From Leishmania martiniquensis (taxonomy: Eukaryota > Euglenozoa > Kinetoplastea > Trypanosomatida > Trypanosomatidae), in assembly GCF_017916325.1 (NCBI RefSeq), contig NC_090169.1, forward strand, positions 996,001 through 1,060,000: a DNA stretch of 64,000 nt, read 5' to 3'. The notes beneath the pieces are model-generated. The model searched no databases. It saw nothing but the letters and a program-made list of their open reading frames with translations, and had not been told where the DNA came from. Every line of letters begins with the position of its first letter. Positions within the stretch are counted from its first letter, which is position 1. The translations under genes and the position numbers were made by a program. Of this stretch, positions 53,451 through 64,000 are shown one piece after another.

Positions 53451-53985
53451 AAGAGGAGCACGTGTGCTGTTTACTTGGACATGTTGGAGGTGCCCATGGA
53501 GGAGAGGGATGGGAAAAGAGAATGCGCGCAGATGAACCTGAGGTCCTCCCTCGCTCGGCTCCATCGAGAAGAACGCGGGCCAAGGGGGTCTGGAGCTCCA
53601 TATCCCTCTCCCTTTTTGGCGGGTGCTGCATTTCCTCTCACGAGCGCCGAAAGGCAAACGCGTCCCTGGGCCGTCTCCTGTCTTTCACTTGATGGCCCCT
53701 TTGCACAATTGCTGAGGTGTATGCATGCTGGACATCATTGTCTACTCCGCCTGCCCGCCTTTGTTATCAGAAGCCTGTGTCTCCACTTCCGACCCCTTCA
53801 TTGACCCGCTCACGCTCTAAACCTTTACCGCCAAGAATCCTTCCTCGTTACAGTTGCGCAATCAACGCACACGACGTTGGGCACCGGAAGTGCTGTTTCA
53901 AGCGAGACAGAGGAAAGCAACGGCGGCAGAGAAACAGCGAGCTTGTAGAGCGCCTCTGCCATCGTTTTCAAATCTGAACATGCAA

Positions 53986-54000
53986 ACACACACACACACA
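53986..54000. repeat. CA microsatellite
   Basis: A run of CA units upstream of RUVBL2. Confidence 0.85.
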
Positions 54001-54474
54001 TAAACACACACCTTTGCAGACGACTACGGACTCCGCCGAGACGCAGAGAATAGAGACCTACTTCCGGTTTGATTTCGTTTCTGTTTTTTTTTCCTAACTT
54101 ACACCTCCTCCCCCCTCTCGCGACCACTAACGAGATTCGCTTCTTTGTATGCGTTTTCGTTGTCTCTTTCCCGTCGATCGTTGACATTTCTCACGTGCAG
54201 TTGCGTCGAGGCATCGAAACAATTCTTTTTAGCATTGCCGCTCCGGTCTCCCACCTCTCCCCTCTTGCGCCCTCCCTGTTTTCATCGAAGACGCAGCGCG
54301 CACTCTTTTCCTATTGCACGCACGCAGACGCAGAGCGGCTTCTCACAACGCTTTCTCACCGTGGTGCGAGGCTTGGCGGAACGCGTTGCGGTCGAAGGTT
54401 TTGTAGCGCGGTCGCGTAGACTCGCTAGGTGGCGCGTGCACGTGACGCATCCCAGTGCTCACCTCTCTCTTTAG

Positions 54475-55959
<1,485 letters not shown>

Positions 55960-56963
55960 GCGGCGCGCGCGTTTACGTCTGGGCGCGCGGTTTCCCAGGA
56001 GGCACAGGCTGGTAACCCAAGAAGGGCTGAGGAAGAGTTTTTTTGGGGGGCTCCATCAAGAGGGCACTGATGCCCCGGTTGTTCATTCCCTGGCGCTGCT
56101 TGCTCGCCCCTCACCCGGAAGCGTCCCCCCCATTGAGCAGCATGGCATCTGCTCGCTCTTTCTGCCCCCCTCCCCTTCCCTCCCTCCCGACCCTCTCTCT
56201 CGTATATGAACCCCTCTCCTCCTCCCACACTCTCCATTGTAACGCTATACAAATATATATATATATATATTTCGACTTGAATTGGTCTGTAACGACGCCA
56301 CTTAACAGAATGCGCGGCCCCATGTGGGAGATTGACGATAAAAGAGAGAGAGTCAACGCCGCCGCGGTATTCTGGCATGTTTGTGCGTGCTCGCGTGTGT
56401 GCGAGGAAGCGCGCCATGTGAGAGAAGTGCTTTCTTCCTTCGATGAACACGGAGGAGGACGAGGAGTGAGAGACGGGCCGTGGGAGGCGGACTGTGTCGT
56501 GAGAGAGGGGCTGGCGGTGGGGTGGGGCGACGTGCTCATCATTGCTTTGTGCTGGACTCGCGTTTTCCCTCTTTTTCTGGCCCCTGACCCTTGGCATATT
56601 CCCCGACCGTGGAGGCGAGCAGTCACGCGTGGGGGTGCTATGGCAACTTATCGCTTGCACCCCCGGTATTATCTCTATCCGTGGATTGTGGTGCCTTTCC
56701 ATGTAGAGGCCGCCTTCCTCTCGTGCCTAAATGTATCTATACCCAACGAGGCTCTCCTCCACCCTTTTCCTTCGTGCCTCTCTGCATTTTCACGACACTG
56801 CGCATGATTTCTTTTCGGTTTGGGCTTTTTCGGCCTCCGAGGACAGGCAGTGCCAGGTAAACGGCCACGCAGGCACCTGTCTCAAAGCTGTACAGTGTTC
56901 TGTGAGGCGCACGACATCATCACACTCTTGCTCCCACTGGCCTGCCATGGTGTCCGCTGCGCG
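55960..56963 (+). other. Intergenic region, RUVBL2 to SUV3
   Basis: 1.0 kb. It includes (AT)9 at 56253-56270 and pyrimidine-rich stretches at 56160-56240 and 56795-56840. No gene is seen, only a possible short upstream frame next to the SUV3 start. Confidence 0.6.
56253..56270. repeat. (AT)9 tract
   Basis: An uninterrupted AT tract in the RUVBL2 3' region. Confidence 0.95.
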
Positions 56964-56982
56964 ATGGTCTGGCGGCGATTAG
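56947..56982 (+). other. Possible 11-codon uORF overlapping the SUV3 start
   Basis: ATG at 56947 (context gccATGg) reads MVSAARWSGGD and stops at TAG 56980-56982, overlapping the SUV3 ATG at 56964 in another frame. It matters only if the acceptor lies upstream, for example the AG at 56840-56841 after a T-rich tract. Confidence 0.3.
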
Positions 56983-58994
56983 GTGACGCTGTTGGCGTTT
57001 CACGGCCCCTCGCGTTGTCTGCGGGTCTTTGCTTTGCCACGGCGGCCTCCTCACCGCTGTCGACGTCTGCGCGGCAGCATCAACTGCACCAAGTCTGCGA
57101 TGCCATCTACCGCAGTGGCACGGCACGTGAGGCTCTTCGTCAGGCGATACACGAGCCATCGCACGATAGTGCGCTCCGCTTGCTCGAAGAGTTCGAAAAA
57201 GATCCCGGCGTATGGCGCGACGAGGTGTGGGCCGCTGCCTTCCAAAATGCCGCCTCGCAGCTGTCAACTCAGATTCGCCTGTTGCTTGACCGGTTCACGC
57301 AATGGCACACTGTGCGCAAGGCGCCAACCAAGGTTGCCATGCACACCCCGTGGGACTGGTACCCACAGGCGCGGCTTATGCGCCGTCATTTTATCTTTCA
57401 CCACGGTCCCACTAACAGTGGCAAGACTCATGCTGCGTTGGAGGCGCTGATGCGGGCGCGCAGCGGCGTTTACTGCGCCCCTCTCAAGGCGCTGGCGGCG
57501 CAGGTATGGCACCGCGTGCAAGAGCGCGTGCCGTGCGACCTGCTCATCGGCGACGAGCGTGTGTTCGGCGGCGCCGCGGAGCACGTTTCATGCACGGTAG
57601 AGATGACACCGGTGGACGTGCCCGTGGACGTCGGTGTTGTGGATGAGGTTCAGATGATAGCGGATCGCGACCGTGGGTGGGCCTGGACACGCGCGCTTCT
57701 TGGCCTGCCCGCGCGTGAGATTCACCTCTGTGGAGAGGCTCGCGCCTTACCGCTCATTCAGAATCTGCTCAACGCCACCAACGAGCGGAGGAATTTGTCG
57801 CTAGTGGCGCACAAGCGGCTCGTACCGCTGGCGGTGTCTCCGAGTCTGCGCTCACGGCTGCAGCCGGAAACCGTTGAGAATGGCGACTGCTTTGTCTGCT
57901 TTTCCAAGAGGCGTGTGCTGGAACTGCGCGACAAGCTGAACCGCCTCCCTGGTGTGGCATGCTCCGCAATTTACGGCGCCATGCCGTTTCAGGTGCGAGA
58001 GGCGGAGGCCGCGCGCTTCAATAACGGTGCCTCCGAGAACATTCAGGCCTCTGGCCCCTCCGGAGCGAGCACAGAAAGCACAGCAGCGAGCCTCAGGGCG
58101 TCGTCGCCGGAATCGGTGGCGCCCACGAAGCACGTGCTCGTCTCTACTGATGCTGTTGCCTACGGCCTTAACATGAACATCGAGCGCGTTATTTTCACAA
58201 CACTGCGCAAGTTCGACGGCAATGACACCGTCGAGCTGCCTGCCGCGACTGTTCAGCAAATTGCTGGACGCTCTGGTCGCTTCGGGCTCTCTCGACAGCA
58301 TGGTGTGGGCCGCTGCACCGTACTGCACGAGCGCGACATGGCAGCCTTCACCGCCGCTATGTCTGCACAGCCGGCGCCGCTTGAAAGGGCGGGGCTGTTG
58401 CCCACTGGTGATATTCTCCAGCTGTTTGCCGAGCTGGAGGCTGCCAAGGCGCGCAAGAAGAGTGAGGCAACGTGGGATCCCAAGGAGCGGTCTTTTTTCG
58501 AGCTCATGTCGAAGTTTGCTGCCTCGTGCGCGGCGTCCCAGCACTTTTTCCCTTGTGACATCCATCGCTCACTGCTTCGACTAGCGGAGCTCCTCGAGCC
58601 GGTGCGCGACCTTTCCTTAGCGGATCGCATTTTGTTTTGTTATCTACCGCTTAGCGACACCAGCGCGGCGTCTCTGCAGCTGATTTTGGACTACGCCACT
58701 GATCATGCCGCGGGAAAGCCAGTGCTCTTGCGCTTCGACGTGTGGTGCGCAGAGCTAATGAAGCAGGTGGAGCAGGGAAAAGCATCTAGTGAGGAAGAGG
58801 CACCTCAGCATGCGAGGCAACAGCGGCTCTCCTCGAGAGACCTGACTACCGAACTGGAGCGTTGCTTTCGACAAGCAGAGATGTACTGCTGGCTGTCCTG
58901 GCGTTTTGGCAAGACGTTCGTTGAGCGTGAGAGAGGGCTTGAGCTGAAGGCTTCCATCACCGCTGCCTTGGCACGACTGACCAGATGTGCGTGA
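56964..58994 (+). CDS. SUV3: Mitochondrial ATP-dependent RNA helicase SUV3
   Basis: 676 residues from the ATG at 56964; the frame extends upstream only to a TTG. The N-terminus (MVWRRLGDAVGVSRPLALSA) lacks acidic residues apart from one Asp and looks like a mitochondrial import signal. Helicase motif I is GPTNSGKT at 148-155, motif II is DEVQ at 227-230, the SUV3 hallmark in place of DEAD/DExH, and motif VI is QQIAGRSGRFG. The segment AYGLNMNIERVIF is also typical. The C-terminal third matches the SUV3 helical region. SUV3 unwinds RNA for mitochondrial 3'-5' RNA decay; in trypanosomes it works with the exonuclease DSS1. A serine/alanine-rich insert separates the two RecA-like lobes near residue 360 (SGPSGASTESTAAS). 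Confidence 0.93.
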   Translation: MVWRRLGDAVGVSRPLALSAGLCFATAASSPLSTSARQHQLHQVCDAIYRSGTAREALRQAIHEPSHDSALRLLEEFEKDPGVWRDEVWAAAFQNAASQLSTQIRLLLDRFTQWHTVRKAPTKVAMHTPWDWYPQARLMRRHFIFHHGPTNSGKTHAALEALMRARSGVYCAPLKALAAQVWHRVQERVPCDLLIGDERVFGGAAEHVSCTVEMTPVDVPVDVGVVDEVQMIADRDRGWAWTRALLGLPAREIHLCGEARALPLIQNLLNATNERRNLSLVAHKRLVPLAVSPSLRSRLQPETVENGDCFVCFSKRRVLELRDKLNRLPGVACSAIYGAMPFQVREAEAARFNNGASENIQASGPSGASTESTAASLRASSPESVAPTKHVLVSTDAVAYGLNMNIERVIFTTLRKFDGNDTVELPAATVQQIAGRSGRFGLSRQHGVGRCTVLHERDMAAFTAAMSAQPAPLERAGLLPTGDILQLFAELEAAKARKKSEATWDPKERSFFELMSKFAASCAASQHFFPCDIHRSLLRLAELLEPVRDLSLADRILFCYLPLSDTSAASLQLILDYATDHAAGKPVLLRFDVWCAELMKQVEQGKASSEEEAPQHARQQRLSSRDLTTELERCFRQAEMYCWLSWRFGKTFVERERGLELKASITAALARLTRCA

Positions 58995-60328
58995 GGTCGG
59001 TATTTACGGCATGCGAGTCCGCCTCCCCTCCGTCACCGCTTCGTCTTTAAAAAAAAGAAAAAGGGGCAGACCGCAGGTGTGTCTGCGTGGGGGGGGTGAG
59101 GCGTCGATGCCCGCGCCGTCCGCTTTACGATCCAGATGTGGACGATAGCGGAAGGTGATTCCCACGCTTCTTTCCCCTCCCCTTCTGCTTCTGTTGGACT
59201 GCGTGATTTGCCTCAATCACATGTATGCAGCCATCAGCGCTTTGCGGCTCGTCGGCTCTAAGCACATACGCGCTCAAAGACTGTCTCGCATGAAAACGAA
59301 ACAGCGATGACTCGGCCGTAATCCGCCGCGAAGAACGGCAAAGAAACCGAAAGCGAATGGGTAAATTTACATGACCGCTGACCCATACGGCCGGCTGGAA
59401 AAGTCTGTTGTCGGCCCTCTACATTTCACCAAGCAGACGTCGGGCTTGGTGCAGCGCTGCTGGCCGGCGCGCGCCTTCGTCTTGCTGGGGCAACTCTTCT
59501 ACATAACTGTTTCCACTGCGTCATGCACTTTTGCAAGAAATCACGGACGCTGTGCCACCCATCTACTGCTGGCACGGCCACATTCGGCGCCTCGTGCACG
59601 CCGACACAACCATATACACTGCTTGCGCCCCTCTTTCACGCCCCTCACCTGTTTCCCCCCTTCCCTCTTCACCATTGGCCTCATGACTCCTCGGCCGTAT
59701 AATAAATATATATATGACATCTGCTATGGTGTGTGTGTGGGTCTGTACATCCACTCTTTCAGCCGGCCGACGGTGACACTTCCGGGGAGCCGTCTTGAGA
59801 GCGCATCTCTTCTTCGTTTTGTTGCTTGCGTCGGCGCGGTGTGCCGCCTCTTCTCTTGCCAGCGACACATCGCGCCGTGTGGATTGGGTGTGCACGTTGT
59901 GCGTCTGTCTCGCCAGTCGCGCGGTTTGCAGCTGCGACGTGGTGTGCGAAAGCCTCCAGTCTCGTCCATACCTCCACCGACCTCTCGCTGAACTTCCCGT
60001 GCGTCTCTTTCGCTTTCGATTTCGTGTCTTGCTGCGGTGCTGTGCAGTTCACTTTCTCTTAGTACAAACAGCTGCTATCGTGTGCACCTCTGCCTGCCGC
60101 TCACCCCAATACCCCCCGTCTGTGTCTGTTTCTGCGGTTCCTCTCCCTCCTCCCTCCCCCCTCATTTGCTTCCGCTCCCCCTCGAGCCTGTCGTGCCTGG
60201 ACTCCTCCGCCCTTGCGCGGCTTCGCACCCTCCACCGGCTCACACACGCCTCTCTCTTCCGTCACCCCGTTGTCATCCTCCTTCCATTTGGAGGTTCTCT
60301 CGATTCAGTCGTTGAGCGCGTGCAAAGT
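58995..60328 (+). other. Intergenic region, SUV3 to P4-ATPase
   Basis: 1.3 kb. It has an A-rich tract at 59047-59062, a G-run at 59090-59097, an AT tract at 59705-59715, and a strong pyrimidine-rich 3' end (60100-60290). The 206-codon frame at 59371-59991 has no protein-like features and is not accepted. Confidence 0.6.
60307..60308 (+). promoter_or_regulatory. Predicted spliced-leader acceptor AG for the P4-ATPase
   Basis: The tract CCTCTCTCTTCCGTCACCCC and following T/C-rich bases lead to GATTCAG ending at 60308. The 5' UTR would be 20 nt, with the ATG at 60329 as the first start. Confidence 0.6.
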
Positions 60329-63300
60329 ATGTGGCAATGGGCGCGACAGCGGCTTGCCAAGCCGGCGAAGGACAGCTGTTGTACCCAGCGCACGATCCAG
60401 CTGCATGACCCGCATGGCCGCACCGACTTCTGCGACAACCGCATCTTCAGTTCTCGCTACAACATCTTCACTTTCCTGCCGCTGAACTTATGGGAGCAGC
60501 TTCACCGTCCAATTAACATTTACTTCCTCCTTGTGGCAGCGCTGCAGTTCATTCCGTCCTTGGCGCCAGTCAGCCCCCTCACGACCATCTTCCCCATCAC
60601 CGTCGCATTTCTCACCAACGCCGTGAAGGAAGGCGTCGACGACCTGCGCCGCCATCGGCAGGATGCAGAGGTAAACGAGCGCGTGTACAAGCGCGTGCGA
60701 CTTGGCACACTGGAGCTGGAGGAAGTGGCAAGCGCCGATATCCGCGTCGGCGACGTGCTGATTCTGCATGCCTTTGAGGTGGTACCGAGCGATGTGGTGA
60801 TTCTAATGACCTCGCACGACAGTGGCAGCGCGTACATCACGACAGAGTCGCTTGACGGTGAGACTGGATCGAAGCAGCGCTTTGCGATCCTACATCACTT
60901 GTTTAAGTACGCCCAGGCCGCCGACTCGCCCATACCACCGGCTTCTCGCTCCTATGGCGTGACCACAGGGGCGACAGCAGCTCCCGGCAGCGACGCAGCA
61001 GCCGGCGTGCGCGCTTCGGTAACGACAGCAACGAGGAAGGCTCACGACGTGCCGGCACAGCCCGTGTGTTGCTGTTGCGAGACGGTCGAGGATCACCAGC
61101 TGCACTGCCTCCGGTTCGCCTTCAGCTCTCGCTTGGTGCTGAGCTCGGAGGGGCCCAATGCACACCTTCACTCGTACCAAGGGGTCGCTACGGTGTGCGC
61201 GCCCCGCAGCTCCTTGCAGAGTTGGGGGCAGAGCCGGCCGCTGACAGACAGCTCTGGTGACGGTGCCGATGAGGCGACCAAAACACGAGGCGTCGTTCTA
61301 GAGTCACTGCGAGGCGGGTGCTGCAGCCCCTCTTCCGTCCCAGTGGCGTTGCCGGCATCAGCAGGCTCGCCAGAGGCGGGTGAGGCAGCGGGGGTCAAAA
61401 GATCCTCACACTCTTCTCGCATGCCGCTGATGGCACCGCTCTCACTCCACCAGCGTGTGACCCATGCGCCAGACTCACTGCTTGAAGCATCCTTTCCTCC
61501 TCTCGTGGACGAGCGCAGCTGTCTCCTCGAGTCAAGTGGCCGGTTGCAGTCGGGTGCCCCGCTACGCCAGCCCTCATCGGAGCACCGGTCAGACGCGCAT
61601 GACTACTTTGACGGCCCAGAGCAGACCCTCTCCGTTACCATCAACAACGCCGTGTACTCATCGAGCCGAATGGGCAACACGCACTTCGTTATCGCGCTTG
61701 TCATATTCACTGGCCGCGAGACAAAGATGAGCATGACGCGCAATGTGCCACCAACGAAGTGGGCGACGATCGACCACCGTTTCAATTACCTGACAATGTT
61801 TATCTTCTTGGTGCAGCTCATCTTAGTCTTGACGTGTGCCCTCTTGTCTTGCTTGCGCCTAAAGGCCCACTCCCCCCTCTGGTACCTTGGTGGGTCGGCA
61901 GATCCGGTCAAACTCAGCGAGTACTTCCCCATTCTCCCTCTTCGGTATCTGATGATGCTGTCGCCAATGGTGCCGCTTTCCTTCAAGGTCATGGTGGAGA
62001 TCTCTAAGGCGTACGTCAGCTACGTCATTCGCTGGGATGACGACATGCGCACCGAGGATCAAGCCGTGTCGGTGAACAACTCAGCCCTGGCCGAAGAGCT
62101 AGGGCAGGTCGAATACGTCTTGTCTGACAAGACGGGCACCCTCACCGCAAACATCATGACCTTTTGTGCCTTGGCCACCGTCGGCGACGCCGTCTTCTCT
62201 GCGAGCACGGAGGAGACCATGGGGTCGAGCCTGCACCGCCCCCTAGCTGAGATGGGCAACGTCGTCAAGGCAAGGGCGGCTTGTGGCCAGCAGGAGGACT
62301 TCTACCTCATGCTCGCCATGGCCTTCTGCAACACGGTTGAGGAAACGCTACCACCGAGTATGAATGGCAGCGTGCTTTACAGCGCTCGCAGCACCTGCAC
62401 CAGTGGGGCGAGCACTAACGCAAACACGTCCTTCTCAAGCCGCTGGATGTCTTCATCGCCAGACGAGGTGGCTCTTGTCGAGGGTGCCCATCAGTGCGGC
62501 TTCCCGCTGCGTCAGCGCAGTCGCGCCTATGGGACGGTTGGGCTCTGGGGCGAGGCAGGCGCGTCGCTGGAGGTAGAGTTCGTGTACACGCTACCTTTCA
62601 GTTCTGAGCGCGGCATGATGAGCGTGCTGCTGCGCTGCCCCACCATTTCCGTTCAGAACGCCGCAGCGGAGGCCAATAACCTCACGAACACCACTGGCGG
62701 AGATCGCGCGGATCGGCGCATGAACTATGTGCTGCTGATAAAGGGCGCCGATGAGAATGTGCTGCCGCGCTGCACCGACGCCTACAGCAGCGCTCACCTC
62801 CAGGACATCACGAATCGCCTCGCCGGCTTCTCGCGTGAAGGGCTGCGCACGCTCGTGTACGGATACCGTATTCTGACGGAGGAGGAGGCCGCCGAGGCCC
62901 TCTGCCACTTTACCACAGTAGAGGCGAAATTCGCCCCCATTTCGATCCGAGAGGCGGAGTTGCAGCGCATCTACGCTCTGCTTGAGCGTGACTTCACGTA
63001 CTGCGGCATCACGGCGGTGAAGGACGAGCTGCAGGAGGGTGTTACACAGACACTCACCCAACTTCGCCACGCCAACATACGGGTGTGGATGCTGACAGGC
63101 GACAAGACAGAGACGGCGAGGCAGACGGCGGTCGCGTGTGGGCTGCTGACGTCCTCCGATCGTCTCATCACGCTGACGCCACCTCGCGAGGATCTGCTAA
63201 CACCGACGGAGCACTTGGCCTACGTTTCGGCGCAGCTCTCCCAAATAGCGGGGCCCTCGTCGCCAGGAAGCCCTTCGACGGAGACGGCGTCGGTGACGTG

Positions 63301-64000
63301 CTTGCACAAAGTGCGCGGGTGGTGCCGCCGCTTCTTCTGGGAGCGCTCCGGCCTCGAGGATTTCGTACACGAGTTCACACAGCCGGCGACGTACGAGCAC
63401 ATCCGCCCTATCGATCACCCACTCGTCACGCAGCCGCCGAGTGTCATTCAGGCTCGCTATGGCCCCGTAAGCCAAGAGGTCATGGACGCGGCGCCAAAGG
63501 TGTGCGGTGTGGTGCGCGGGCAAGCCGTCTGGGACTTGGGCCCTGGCTTCACCACCTCTTCTGCACTCCACACTTGCGGGCGAACGCACGGTTACTGCAT
63601 TACGCTCTCTGGCAAGACGCTCCAACTCCTGGAGAAGGAGGACGCCAGGTCGCATGGACATAGTGCGGTGGTACGCCTCTTTCAGCAGTGCTTATTGCAG
63701 GCGCGCGCGGTTGTGTGTAGCCGCACCTCTCCCTCACTCAAGTCGTACGTGGTGGAAATTGTGCGGCGGTCCGGGCACATCACGCTCGCCATCGGGGATG
63801 GCGGCAATGACGTCCCCATGCTGCAGGCGGCGCACGTCGGTGTGGGTGTGAAGGGGCGGGAAGGCAGCCAGGCAAAGCTTGCGGCGGACTTCGCGATTGG
63901 CCAGTTCCGCTTCTTGTCGAAGCTGATCCTCGTGCACGGGCACACCGCCTATCAGCGCACCGCGATGATTGTACAGCAGAGCTTCTGGAAGACGGTACTC
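60329..64000 (+). CDS. P4-type ATPase (phospholipid flippase), 3' part off the window
   Basis: The frame is open from the ATG at 60329 to the right edge (1224 codons), so the C-terminal membrane domain is missing. Visible parts are the P4 N-terminal signature (FCDNRIFSSRYNIFTFLPLN), first membrane pair (INIYFLLVAALQFIPSL), actuator motif DGET at 176-179, the next membrane pair (about 490-550), phosphorylation motif DKTGT with Asp600, nucleotide-domain KGAD at 805, TGDK at 923 and hinge motif GDGGND with Asp1157. P4-ATPases move phospholipids to the cytosolic leaflet, usually with a CDC50/Ros3 partner. Between DGET and DKTGT there are about 420 residues against roughly 220 usually, including a Cys-rich segment (VCCCCETVEDHQLHC). 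It is a different protein layout from what I recall of the miltefosine transporter, but paralogue assignment is open. Confidence 0.93.
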   Translation, partial: MWQWARQRLAKPAKDSCCTQRTIQLHDPHGRTDFCDNRIFSSRYNIFTFLPLNLWEQLHRPINIYFLLVAALQFIPSLAPVSPLTTIFPITVAFLTNAVKEGVDDLRRHRQDAEVNERVYKRVRLGTLELEEVASADIRVGDVLILHAFEVVPSDVVILMTSHDSGSAYITTESLDGETGSKQRFAILHHLFKYAQAADSPIPPASRSYGVTTGATAAPGSDAAAGVRASVTTATRKAHDVPAQPVCCCCETVEDHQLHCLRFAFSSRLVLSSEGPNAHLHSYQGVATVCAPRSSLQSWGQSRPLTDSSGDGADEATKTRGVVLESLRGGCCSPSSVPVALPASAGSPEAGEAAGVKRSSHSSRMPLMAPLSLHQRVTHAPDSLLEASFPPLVDERSCLLESSGRLQSGAPLRQPSSEHRSDAHDYFDGPEQTLSVTINNAVYSSSRMGNTHFVIALVIFTGRETKMSMTRNVPPTKWATIDHRFNYLTMFIFLVQLILVLTCALLSCLRLKAHSPLWYLGGSADPVKLSEYFPILPLRYLMMLSPMVPLSFKVMVEISKAYVSYVIRWDDDMRTEDQAVSVNNSALAEELGQVEYVLSDKTGTLTANIMTFCALATVGDAVFSASTEETMGSSLHRPLAEMGNVVKARAACGQQEDFYLMLAMAFCNTVEETLPPSMNGSVLYSARSTCTSGASTNANTSFSSRWMSSSPDEVALVEGAHQCGFPLRQRSRAYGTVGLWGEAGASLEVEFVYTLPFSSERGMMSVLLRCPTISVQNAAAEANNLTNTTGGDRADRRMNYVLLIKGADENVLPRCTDAYSSAHLQDITNRLAGFSREGLRTLVYGYRILTEEEAAEALCHFTTVEAKFAPISIREAELQRIYALLERDFTYCGITAVKDELQEGVTQTLTQLRHANIRVWMLTGDKTETARQTAVACGLLTSSDRLITLTPPREDLLTPTEHLAYVSAQLSQIAGPSSPGSPSTETASVTCLHKVRGWCRRFFWERSGLEDFVHEFTQPATYEHIRPIDHPLVTQPPSVIQARYGPVSQEVMDAAPKVCGVVRGQAVWDLGPGFTTSSALHTCGRTHGYCITLSGKTLQLLEKEDARSHGHSAVVRLFQQCLLQARAVVCSRTSPSLKSYVVEIVRRSGHITLAIGDGGNDVPMLQAAHVGVGVKGREGSQAKLAADFAIGQFRFLSKLILVHGHTAYQRTAMIVQQSFWKTVL

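Noticed and set aside
59371..59991. 206-codon frame between SUV3 and the P4-ATPase
   Set aside because: It crosses an AT microsatellite and pyrimidine-rich DNA, and its composition (Arg, Cys, His, Ser, Pro) is that of noncoding Leishmania-like sequence.

Overview
This window comes from a trypanosomatid protist, most likely Leishmania or a close relative in the Leishmaniinae. The genes have no introns and lie in two long one-strand runs that diverge from a gene-free strand-switch region. There are no individual promoters. Genes are separated by 1-6 kb of pyrimidine-rich sequence, and most starts are preceded by a polypyrimidine tract and an AG, the signature of spliced-leader trans-splicing. 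The protein set (CC2D-like, RGG-tailed Alba, SUV3, RUVBL2, P4-ATPase) also fits. The species cannot be fixed from the sequence alone. From memory and unchecked, the gene order resembles Leishmania chromosome 34 and part of T. brucei chromosome 4.

Left arm, minus strand (1-16071): an unidentified protein cut by the left edge (752 down to 1), then one giant gene (16071 down to 2701, 4456 aa). The giant protein is coiled coil at both ends. Its middle 70% is a nearly perfect array of an 83-residue (249-bp) repeat, interrupted five times by an identical 193-residue insert that carries a globular domain.

Strand-switch region (16072-22373): 6.3 kb with no credible gene, relatively AT-rich, probably where RNA polymerase II starts in both directions.

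Right arm, plus strand (22374-64000): a CC2D-like coiled-coil/C2 protein; a 617-aa protein with a dynein-stalk-like microtubule-binding region; two coiled-coil proteins (678 and 558 aa) with divergent copies of the same globular domain as the giant gene; an RGG-tailed Alba RNA-binding protein; the AP-3 mu subunit; acyl-CoA-binding protein; RUVBL2; the mitochondrial helicase SUV3; and a P4-ATPase lipid flippase cut by the right edge.

The most striking content is the cytoskeletal cluster around the strand switch. Three genes share a roughly 105-residue domain (eight copies in all) that I connect with the flagellum attachment zone (FAZ), beside a CC2D-like gene whose T. brucei relative is a FAZ filament component. 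Housekeeping genes fill the rest of the plus-strand unit. Start codons were set at the first ATG after the best predicted trans-splice acceptor; several open frames extend further upstream only through GTG or TTG codons.
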